DNA of 64,000 nucleotides from a virus, in the IMG/VR virus record IMGVR_UViG_3300035698_006641, positions 32,846 through 96,845 of that record; one strand, given 5' to 3'. This document shows positions 34,694-42,394 of this stretch, piece by piece. The translations under genes were made by a program, and so were the position numbers. Position 1 is the first letter of the stretch. The number at the start of each line of letters is the position of its first letter. Below the pieces are notes generated by a model. The model did no database searches, was not told the DNA's origin, and worked only from the letters and a program-made list of their open reading frames with translations.

Positions 34694-35061
34694 CGGTTTT
34701 GTTATCCTACTGGCTTTTTATCCAATAGTTCTGCACCTTCATTTTAGGTTATAGATGCAGCCCAGCATATCTTTTAACCCAGTAACGGGTCTCCCGGCCT
34801 CGTGGTAGCTGATAGGCGGTCTGCCCCTGCTACTATGCGTTGCCCCTGGATCCCATTCCTGGGAGCCTTCGGTTCTGGTTACCCTCCTCAGGGCTTTCCA
34901 GCTTCATTCCGGGATTTTAATTTGGCTATGAATTCGTTAAAATGTAATAAGTATTTTTGGGTGTCATCCCCAAAACTACTTATTACATTTTAACTTAATC
35001 GGCATTTAGTAACTCCTAATCTCTTTAGTCGTTATCATATAATACCGTCCTTCATTTATCA
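34694..35061 (-). ncRNA. Group I intron 2 in DNA polymerase
   Basis: 368 bases without a gene. It starts after the U of GGT and ends in a G before TTA. It contains GGGGCAACGCATAG and the CAGACCGCCTAT block shared with intron 3. A 26-bp near-perfect hairpin (plus strand 34936-34961 with 34969-34994) forms a peripheral extension. Confidence 0.85.
34936..34994. repeat. 26-bp inverted repeat inside intron 2
   Basis: Arms GTTAAAATGTAATAAGTA... pair over 26 bp with one mismatch and a 7-base loop. It is an RNA hairpin within the intron, possibly a loop extension such as P6 or P9, or the remnant of a deleted insertion. Confidence 0.8.
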
Positions 35062-35274
35062 ACCAAATAGTACAATCTTACTTGCACTTCTAAGAGGGTT
35101 CATTTCCCTCTTAACGTACTTCTTTCTGTTCTCCCCATCAGGCACCTTTATTCCAAATGCCCGTATTGCAGTCTCACAGTGAATACACCTGTCATCATCC
35201 TCTGAGATTGATATTAGGTTTTCGTCCCCTGAGACTCTTGCTACTGCTGATATTTCTGCGGCTTGGTAATCTGC
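35062..35274 (-). CDS. DNA polymerase, exon 2
   Basis: 71 codons starting ADYQAAEISAVARVSGD, motif A (equivalent to DYSQIELR), and ending SASKIVLFG, the first half of motif B. The splice joins GYVIIG to ADYQ. Reading this piece alone gives no start of its own, and the frame upstream is intron. Confidence 0.88.
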
Positions 35275-35565
35275 CTTGCATGTTCCCGTGTGGCTCTTTA
35301 TCCACACCTCTCGCTTTTCTTTTGTCATATAGCGAGATTAGACTATTTTTTGACCTCGTAGAGGTCTCCCGGACTCTTGGATTTATTATATTCTACATAC
35401 TGTAGTTTCAAAACCTAGTCGTTGCACGTGTCAGAGGTGTTACCCAAGGACTTCCGTTCGAGTTGCCCTCTTCAGGGGTTCCTCGTTTTTTCCGGGATCA
35501 TAATCCAAGTGATCGCTCACTTGGACGGCGCTAATCTAGTTGATTATACAACTAGACTGTTATTC
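35275..35565 (-). ncRNA. Group I intron 1 in DNA polymerase
   Basis: 291 bases without a gene. Exon 1 ends in U (GGT) and the intron ends in G (AAG). Core signatures are GGGTAACACC and CACGTGCAACGACTAGG, the P3/P7 hallmarks of phage group IA introns. Removing it fuses exon 1 to exon 2 in frame. Confidence 0.85.
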
Positions 35566-37785
35566 ACCAATAATTACATAGCCAGGAGGTGCTTTAATGC
35601 AACTCCTAATAACGTCGTACCTCGGGTCTAGTAGACCCTTATCCACCAACTCTCTACTATCTGCACCCTCCCATTTGTGCTCGTCAGAGAACATCTCATC
35701 ACTTAACGCGAACTGTTTTCTGATACTAGGTTCGGCGGAGGCACCGGGTAGGTTATTAAGGTTAGGCTTTAAACTTCTAAACCTTTGTGTCTCGGTAGTA
35801 GCTAAGTACGTCCCTCTGATCATTCCATCGTTATCTACACACCCTATCAATCCTGAGTCATATACCTCCTCTACGGATCCATCCTCGTCCTCAATGACAG
35901 ATGGTGGTCTCAAGAAGTTTGTTACAACTTGGTTAATAGCTTTATAGTTGATCACGGCATCCAGAAGATGCTCGTATCCTGGGTTAGCTTGAGATACTAG
36001 GGTTAACGCGTCTCCACTTGTTCCAGGACTTTCACTCATTTTGTCCTCCTCGTCTAGGGAGGCCCATTCCTTAGGGTATTTTCCGGTAGTCTGCGACGGT
36101 TCAAGTCCCAAGGTCTCTATGCCTTCAGGGAGCTTCTTAGTGCAATACCTTTGACCAAATAGATAACCCCTCAATAACTGACTGCCCGGATCAAATCCTT
36201 TCCAGGTCATATCCTCTAGAACACGTAGCAACTCCTCTTGCTTCTCTAAGAATAAAGATTGTAACTTTTTCATTAACGTGAGATCTACAGGCATACCAAC
36301 GTACTCAGGTTCAAAGATCCCAACGTCAGCCTTGCGTACCACGTTTAGGTAAGCGTCCAGCTGCGTCCAATTCTCTTTACCTTCGATTAAGTATCCAGCG
36401 TACCGAGGATCAATAGGGTTATTCCTAAGAGCCTCTTCTAGTTGTGGCCAGATCTGGATAACAGAATCTACATCTTTAGATGAGTATAAGAACATAATGT
36501 TATCCGGTATCTTGGAGTATCCATGTTTCTCTGTGTGAGACTTAAGTCCAGGAGTAGCTTTGATGTATTCTGTTAACCTGTTCTCATACATACCTAGGTC
36601 CGTATACTCTAATGCGCAATATGTTAGACCTACTGACTCAGTCTGTGGCTTAAGTGCATGGTATGCAGTCATTGTGTCAAATGCAAAGTTCTCTCTACAA
36701 TCAATACCAAGTCTCATCAAATGAATTAAGTCAACTTTAAAGTTATGACCTCCCAACTCTACACCGACCATCTCGAATAGAGCTTTCAGATACTCAACTT
36801 TTTCTGCGTGGTCTGGATACGGGACTAAATCAGGGTCAGTCATAGCCACAGTGAACGCCGTGTGTTCCTTAACAGAGAACTGTATATAACGCACTATGTC
36901 ATGCATAACGCCTTCTCTACCGTTCGGGTTGCCCCACTCGGTGTCTACGGCAATCCTTAACGGGTTACCGCGGATATATGCGTCCTGTAAGTATTCCATA
37001 AGAATATCCGTTACTACGGACTTAAGCTCTTTTGCATCTTCAATGAACCTGTAATCTTTATATTCCTGTGGTACGTCCCAAGGCATCTCTTCACCACCCA
37101 AGAGGGCAACTATCCTGATAAGATCAAGTTCTAGAGACATCTCTGAGCTGGGATTAGAGATAAGCTTGTACGGGTCCACTGTGTAGTAGACCGGGATACC
37201 TTCGTACGTCTCATGGGACTGCCCTTGGAAGTTTCCTACAAGCCCTTTAGACCCGTAAAGACCTTTTAATGAACCGGACCCAAGAACCAATATGGCCTCA
37301 GGGTTAATACGGCTTATAGACTCTCTTAGCACAGGTTGAAAAGCTGTGATAAACGGAACAAGTAGTTTCCCACCTTTCGGATAGAATGGAACTGCGTATG
37401 TGCAGTATATATCTTCCGGTTCCAATTCTGGAACTCTTCCGACAAGGGTGTCAACTATGAGCTCTAATTCAGGTACTGGCAGTCTGTTCTGCTGTGTACC
37501 TTCAATAGACGGGTGTGGGCAGACTATTAACAGCTTAGTTTGCCTAGACGGGTGTGGCTTTAGGTACTTTCCTCTAAGAGCATCATCCGATACTTGGTTG
37601 TTAATCTCTTTTGGCCAACCCCACAGTCCACTAGGAATTGTAGTGCACTCGATTTGTTTTAGTTTTTTAGTAAAGTCGGCTGTAAACGACTGTTTCTCGA
37701 TTAAGACTTTCTGAATAAACTGATCATCAGTTAAATCTAACTCTTGCGCTATACTGTGCAATGATGGTTTTAATAAATCAGCCAT
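35566..37785 (-). CDS. DNA polymerase I family, exon 1 (UDG-like and exonuclease domains)
   Basis: 740 codons; the spliced protein is 998 residues. Residues about 84-225 resemble a uracil-DNA glycosylase fold (LLIVCPHPS..., then VLGSGSLKGLYGSKGLVGNFQG and YYTVDPYKL). The usual HPS catalytic loop is replaced by DPYK, so it is probably inactive. A 3'-5' exonuclease follows: AVDTEW (D281, E283), GGHNFKVDL and YSSKDVDS. The UDG-exo-pol order is known in SPO1-type polymerases. The exon ends within the approach to motif A. Confidence 0.88.
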
Positions 37786-37822
37786 ACTCCTCCCTCTGTG
37801 TTAATGCTTAGACCTATGTCTA

Positions 37823-38107
37823 TTAATCTTCAGCCTCTAATGAGGCAGAGACATCAGAGTCATACATAATAACGTAATCAACCCCATCCCTCTTGATGTC
37901 TACTCCTCCGTACTCCGGCAAGAGGACAACGTCATCTACATTAAGAAGATTAGGTACAAGTATTCCGTTGATTACCCTTCCTGGGCCAACGGCTACTACA
38001 GTGCCTTGATTCTTCTTAATTCCGCTAGAGACAAAAATGCCTCCAATCTCCTCTTCAACTGGGTCCTTTTTAATTAAGACCCGATTCTGTGTTGGTTTAA
38101 TATTAAT
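37823..38107 (-). CDS. GroES-like co-chaperonin, probable AUU start
   Basis: 94 residues if it starts at the ATT at 38107: (M)NIKPTQNRVLIKK, exactly like GroES 'MNIRPLHDRVIVKR'. GTGGAG lies seven bases upstream. The first ATG in frame (38218) would add 37 residues unlike GroES and overlap the upstream gene. The later VVAVGPGR and DVVLLPEYGG segments fit GroES. Phage GroES homologues (such as T4 gp31) help the host chaperonin fold capsid protein. It lies just downstream of the ubiquitin-like cassette. Confidence 0.88.
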   Translation of the reverse strand: MNIKPTQNRVLIKKDPVEEEIGGIFVSSGIKKNQGTVVAVGPGRVINGILVPNLLNVDDVVLLPEYGGVDIKRDGVDYVIMYDSDVSASLEAED

Positions 38108-38123
38108 ACTTAATCTCCACTTT

Positions 38124-38489
38124 TTAGTACATAACCCTATCTCGCATCCGTCTCCCGATCTCTGCGGACTCATTTCTGCATAAAAGATAAATCCAGAACG
38201 GCCCATACTGGTAGACATCTAGAAGTCTTTCCATTACTACCATGATACCTGGGATGAATCTCCTATTGCCGATAAGCTCAGACACTATATTGACATCGAT
38301 ACCTTTGACAGCATCGTCAATAACATATCTACTGAGTCTCATTTCCGGGTGATCTTTCGTAGGAACGAATTCACAGATCGCTGCATCAACTAAATCTTTA
38401 GCCTTTTCTCCATTTTCAGTATGAGGCTCGGTGCAGCTTATAATCTGAGGGAACATTTTGATTACAAGATTATAGACTTTTTCATACAT
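38124..38489 (-). CDS. Hypothetical protein between E2-like and GroES genes
   Basis: A 121-residue helical protein with an 8-base overlap with the E2-like stop, so it is translationally coupled to the cassette. No domain recognised. It might belong to the conjugation cassette or to the GroES gene. Confidence 0.55.
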   Translation of the reverse strand: MYEKVYNLVIKMFPQIISCTEPHTENGEKAKDLVDAAICEFVPTKDHPEMRLSRYVIDDAVKGIDVNIVSELIGNRRFIPGIMVVMERLLDVYQYGPFWIYLLCRNESAEIGRRMRDRVMY

Positions 38490-39234
38490 GAGTAAGGTCC
38501 CAAGCTTTATTTAAAACAGCTGCTGGGATAGAAGGAGCTATTACATCAAACATAGGCAATACATCCGCCTCGGTATCTACACAGGGCATGAGTTGTTCCC
38601 CAGACTCCGGATCGAATCGAACCAGTTTATTACATTTCATGGAATTATCCAGATTCCATAGATCTGAATTCCAACGATTAGCCTCCCATGCTGTGAAAGT
38701 GGCTTCAGAGACGTCATAAAGACTGTGACAATTCTCTAGTTCTCCGGTACACAACCTACCATCACCGTGAATATTGGCCAGTGGATAGTTTAGGAATTTT
38801 TTAATACCGGTTGCGCCACAGTCATGAGTCATACCAAAAAGGAATACCATCAAATGCTCCTCACTGCGAGATAGAGGGAACTTTATTGAACTAGGGACCT
38901 CTATGATCATTACAGTGGGTACGGGTACTTTGAACTGACGACTGACGCTAGCTATACCATCTGAGAAGCACGGGGTCTCAAAGATCCCGGTTTCTCCGTT
39001 TCCCTCTGAAAGAGTCCATCTTGCCTTGATGCTAAACTCAGAAACAGCTCTGATACAAAACATTCTATCATTACTTAAAACAAACTGAGTATCTTTACAC
39101 ATCGGTATACTAAAATCAGGAACAGATGTAATTAGTCTCACAACAGCTTCTGTGTTCAAAACTGGAGACTCTACGGTATCACGTATGAAAGCAACCCCAT
39201 TTGGCTTTATAATTAACTCTTGATTATCTGTCAT
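38482..39234 (-). CDS. E2-like protein of ubiquitin-like system (PRTRC B / Prok-E2 type)
   Basis: A 250-residue protein. The C-terminal half has YPLANIHGDGRLCTGELENC (about residues 150-169), where C162 sits like the catalytic cysteine of prokaryotic E2-like proteins ('N.h.dGrvC.G' in PRTRC system protein B). Trp-rich 'AWEANRWNSDLWN' follows. The role would be to accept the modifier from E1. The gene lies one base after the E1 gene. The fold is inferred from motif and context, not measured. Confidence 0.7.
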   Translation of the reverse strand: MTDNQELIIKPNGVAFIRDTVESPVLNTEAVVRLITSVPDFSIPMCKDTQFVLSNDRMFCIRAVSEFSIKARWTLSEGNGETGIFETPCFSDGIASVSRQFKVPVPTVMIIEVPSSIKFPLSRSEEHLMVFLFGMTHDCGATGIKKFLNYPLANIHGDGRLCTGELENCHSLYDVSEATFTAWEANRWNSDLWNLDNSMKCNKLVRFDPESGEQLMPCVDTEADVLPMFDVIAPSIPAAVLNKAWDLTHV

Positions 39235-39235
39235 T

Positions 39236-39922
39236 TTACTTAATCTCCATTTTACTTTGATTGATACAATCTTGGATTGTTACTGTTTGTACCGCGGATG
39301 GAACCCATCGATACTCTATTGGTGACTTATTAAATACTGGAGTATCTCGCACAAACGAGGACTTTTGAGACCAGAACCACAATAACCCTAACGCGTAGGT
39401 TGCTGCAAACTGATTAGCAATAGCCAACTGTGGGTCGGATACCTGGGCCTCTCCGGTACAGGATCTTGTTGGATCCCCGGAAATATTGTCCATAGACCCT
39501 GCGTAACGAACCCTATAATCCATAGGGCTTCCATACAACGTAGGCTCATAGTACGAAGCGGATGCTGATTCATACGTATTTCCACAAATAAATGCCGGCA
39601 CCCCGAAAATATCAGAGGACTGCAGTGCTACTTTTCTTGCTGGCATGTTATCCGGACAGGCAAAAATCATGTCTGTTCCTTCTAAGTCAGTAGGAGTCAC
39701 AACGTATGAGTTGTGCGGTATAATACCTGGGTACATGATAGACATAGCTTCTGCCTTGCATTTACCTATAAACCTTTTCGGGAATAACTGACGATCTAAA
39801 TTCCCTTTTTCTAGGATGTCCTCGTCCCATACATGAACCTCTGGACATTCTAATACATTCTTCATTAGAACTGGGATTAGGTAAGACCCAATTCCCCCAG
39901 CTCCGATTACATCAATTCTCAA
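39236..39922 (-). CDS. E1-like ThiF/HesA-family adenylyltransferase
   Basis: A 228-residue protein. It has the GAGGIGSYL nucleotide loop (residues 7-15), WDEDILEKGNLDRQLF (about 32-47, the D..NLxRQ signature that binds ATP) and FIGKCKA. C155 in RSCTGEAQVSDPQLAIANQFAA is the candidate thioester cysteine, near the site used in PRTRC ThiF proteins. There is no CxxC zinc site. It activates the C-terminus of the ubiquitin-like protein. The gene abuts both JAB and E2-like genes, showing one unit. Confidence 0.88.
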   Translation of the reverse strand: MRIDVIGAGGIGSYLIPVLMKNVLECPEVHVWDEDILEKGNLDRQLFPKRFIGKCKAEAMSIMYPGIIPHNSYVVTPTDLEGTDMIFACPDNMPARKVALQSSDIFGVPAFICGNTYESASASYYEPTLYGSPMDYRVRYAGSMDNISGDPTRSCTGEAQVSDPQLAIANQFAATYALGLLWFWSQKSSFVRDTPVFNKSPIEYRWVPSAVQTVTIQDCINQSKMEIK

Positions 39923-41056
39923 TTAAGCTCCTTCTTTCTTTTCTGATTGCATATAAAAGTCTATCAGTGCCTCACGGTAGTCCGAGGCATAATCAGCCAA
40001 GGCTTGAAACACTGACGGATCAATAGTGGACAATGTTACGCTCCAATCTAGAGCAGTAATCACTTCATCAAACTGTTCACGTGCTAATTTAGACAGGCCC
40101 CATACGTCCATAGCGGATTCCATTAGGCCGAGAACTATCTCTGGTCCAAGCTCCGTATCTTCGAGTGAGTCCATGTAGTCATTATAGTCATACTCACTAT
40201 CCTCGTCCTCTTTCTGCCATCGTGCAGCTTGAGCACTTGACGGGTTGTAGGAGTTCGCTGGGGATGGAGGAAATGAACCATAAGCCTGATTAGGGTTGTA
40301 AGTACTGCGGTTACCCGGAGACCATGTAGAAAATCCGAACTTCTTAGAGGCAACCATTCCAAATGTTCCGTATCTAACGGGAGCAACAACCTTTTTAGTC
40401 ATTTGGTCTTTCCACTCTTTTGGTGGCTCTGGAAGATTCTTAATAGCTAGGACTCCGTTGTCAACGTACGGAACAAACCCAAGAATATCTGGTTCATAAC
40501 ATATCTTGCGTACAACACACCTTCCATGGAATGATGCCTCCGTTGTATCTAAATCTCCAATGGTGTAATGAAACCCTTCAGTTTCAATTTCATCTTTGTA
40601 GTCTGTGGATGATTGAAAGGCACTCATTGTGCAGTGGTGGTGCGCTGATCCTACGTGTCCGAATCCATCTTTAGCCAATGCGGCCTTCATAACCTCAAAG
40701 TTAGGATCCTTGTCATTCTCAGTAGAAGACGCCCCTGAGATGATAAACTGGGGCATGACTACAGCTTTCCACTGTTTGTCACTTTTCCGGTAGTAAAGCC
40801 TTAGTTGAGACTCACATGCATATTCATCAAATGACCACTTGAAGAACCCAAGAATCTCTCTAAACAAAGTAGGAGGGAGTATAGATCCGGTCCATTCTAG
40901 ATATAGGTCTTCTGTATTAGATTCAGGTATAACCGCAGCTATATCCCCAAACCACTGTCCCCAAGTTACGTTAGGAAGAACAGCATGACCATCAACTGAT
41001 AAAATACTCCCGTCAGCAATGATTCCATGTGGTGGTGCTTCTTTAGGTTCTGGCAT
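39923..41056 (-). CDS. JAB/JAMM metalloprotease (deubiquitinase-like)
   Basis: A 377-residue protein; the start at 41056 follows AGGAG. The JAMM motif is H139-H140-H141-x7-S149-x2-D152 (HxHx7SxxD) with an upstream candidate glutamate E82. These ligate Zn for isopeptide or peptide cleavage. After the core there is a Pro/Ser/Asn-rich linker and an acidic C-terminal helix. It probably processes the ubiquitin-like precursor or removes conjugates. The gene overlaps the upstream unknown gene by 14 bases. Confidence 0.87.
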   Translation of the reverse strand: MPEPKEAPPHGIIADGSILSVDGHAVLPNVTWGQWFGDIAAVIPESNTEDLYLEWTGSILPPTLFREILGFFKWSFDEYACESQLRLYYRKSDKQWKAVVMPQFIISGASSTENDKDPNFEVMKAALAKDGFGHVGSAHHHCTMSAFQSSTDYKDEIETEGFHYTIGDLDTTEASFHGRCVVRKICYEPDILGFVPYVDNGVLAIKNLPEPPKEWKDQMTKKVVAPVRYGTFGMVASKKFGFSTWSPGNRSTYNPNQAYGSFPPSPANSYNPSSAQAARWQKEDEDSEYDYNDYMDSLEDTELGPEIVLGLMESAMDVWGLSKLAREQFDEVITALDWSVTLSTIDPSVFQALADYASDYREALIDFYMQSEKKEGA

Positions 41057-41774
41057 CCATAATCTCCTGTACATTCCAGTCACTAATCTCTCCGTGATCA
41101 GAAATAAATTGTTCAATCTCGTATATGATTTCATCTATCAGTGATAAATCATTTCCGTCAGCAGCTTCACTAACGTCATAGCTATTTCCTAGTGTGTCTG
41201 TATAGCTAACTGAGGTGACGCCGCCATCGTAGTCTTCAGAGTTGCATATCTCACAATTATCATCGTAGTACTCCATATCACTTGATGATTCTCCATAATA
41301 CCCATTATCCTCTAAACACCCCCATAAACTACAACCGTCTTCATCTCCGAGCTCTCCAGGCATAAAAGTAATTTCACCAGAGACAGTCTCATCTTGATAA
41401 GCGTAAATACCGCAATACTCATTAGTCCTCTTAATTTCAGCTGCGACTACTACTCTCCCACGAGGTTGACCACCGTCAGCATCAGTTGGAAGAGTTGGAC
41501 CACCACGATCGCCAGGATACCAACGGAAAGCAGAGTTTCTATAGTTCTCGTAGTCTGGTACTAGTGATAACAATTTATCAATGTCACCCAGCTCTGAGAC
41601 CTTAGCCCCTTTTTTCCGCCAGAACATCGAGGCTATTGATTGTGGATTCCTTAGGGAACCTTCGTCTAACGTGAAATATAATTCTCCACCCCAATACGGC
41701 GTTAATGCCCGTACCAACTCAGAATTTGATTCTCCTAGTTGTTCACACTTTTCGTGTATTTCATCTCTTGTCAT
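41043..41774 (-). CDS. Unknown protein of the ubiquitin-like cassette
   Basis: A 243-residue acidic protein. Residues about 95-130 are Asp/Gly/Pro-rich, a Tyr/Asp/Glu-rich region follows with a CEICN pair (about residue 173) and a WGC, and the C-terminus is helical. It matches no family I know. Its stop overlaps the JAB start, so it is coupled to the cassette. It could be a conjugation substrate, adaptor or E2 partner. Confidence 0.65.
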   Translation of the reverse strand: MTRDEIHEKCEQLGESNSELVRALTPYWGGELYFTLDEGSLRNPQSIASMFWRKKGAKVSELGDIDKLLSLVPDYENYRNSAFRWYPGDRGGPTLPTDADGGQPRGRVVVAAEIKRTNEYCGIYAYQDETVSGEITFMPGELGDEDGCSLWGCLEDNGYYGESSSDMEYYDDNCEICNSEDYDGGVTSVSYTDTLGNSYDVSEAADGNDLSLIDEIIYEIEQFISDHGEISDWNVQEIMDART

Positions 41775-41808
41775 ACTTTATCCCTTATCTTTAATCCATA
41801 AAATAATA

Positions 41809-41836
41809 GACCCCACTACCCTTAGGTAGCGGGGCC
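41809..41836 (-). terminator. Terminator after the ubiquitin-like gene
   Basis: Minus strand GGCCCCGCTACC-TAAG-GGTAGTGGGGTC followed by TATTATTTTATGG. It starts 21 bases after the ubiquitin-like stop codon. It would stop most transcripts there and let a fraction read into the enzyme genes. Confidence 0.75.
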
Positions 41837-41857
41837 ATTTAGCGCTTAATTAATCAA

Positions 41858-42313
41858 TTATCCAAGCAGGCCTTTGTCATGTGCTTTGGTGCTCAGGACA
41901 ATGTCATCTCCGTCAGCGATCTCTACGTCCCCAAGAACAGGGGAACCGTTAAGACTCAAGCTCATGTCATCACCGGTACCAAAAGTCATCTGGACCAGCT
42001 GAGAAGCTAGGATTTCAGCCGCTGTACTACCGATGGATTCAAGGTCAAACTGAACCTCGTTTACACCGTTGCGAATAGTAACTACAGCATCTGCACCTTT
42101 GTCATGTGCTTTGGTGCTCAGGACAATTTCATCTCCGTCCTCGATAAGGAAGGAAGAGGACTCGAAGGTTCCGTTAACCTCAGCGGCCATGTCGTCCCCG
42201 ATACCGAACATCTGCTGGATTACAGAGGATCCCAGGAGGGACTTAACATCGGTGATGTTGAGGTTGGCTTCGTCAATGGTGACATCACTAGCGGCGCAAT
42301 AAATAGTAATCAT
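41858..42313 (-). CDS. Tandem ubiquitin-like (beta-grasp) protein
   Basis: A 151-residue protein with two repeats, residues 1-73 and 77-148. Each runs from a strand through 'GIGDDM' or 'GTGDDM' to DGD(E/D)IVLSTKAHDKG. The ending DGD.I.L resembles MoaD/ThiS/Ubl proteins. Between repeats is ADA, and the C-terminus is KG-LLG; a protease could expose a KG end. Two 44-base DNA copies (41871-41914 and 42096-42139, one mismatch) show recent duplication. It is upstream of the JAB, E1 and E2-like genes. It probably is the modifier or its precursor. Confidence 0.8.
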   Translation of the reverse strand: MITIYCAASDVTIDEANLNITDVKSLLGSSVIQQMFGIGDDMAAEVNGTFESSSFLIEDGDEIVLSTKAHDKGADAVVTIRNGVNEVQFDLESIGSTAAEILASQLVQMTFGTGDDMSLSLNGSPVLGDVEIADGDDIVLSTKAHDKGLLG

Positions 42314-42394
42314 AATTTATGTTTCTTTCTTGTATTAATTCTTTTTTGTTTAACTCTAATTTGTAAAGGCAGAGCTAGTTAATCCCTTTTGAGG

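Noticed and set aside
35059-35328. Stand-alone small gene starting at the ATG at 35328
   Set aside because: The first 18 codons belong to the intron and the rest is polymerase motif A to B; it is exon 2 read with intron sequence in front.
41871-42139. Repeats in the ubiquitin-like gene as a CRISPR array
   Set aside because: Only two copies, inside a coding frame, with coding sequence between them.
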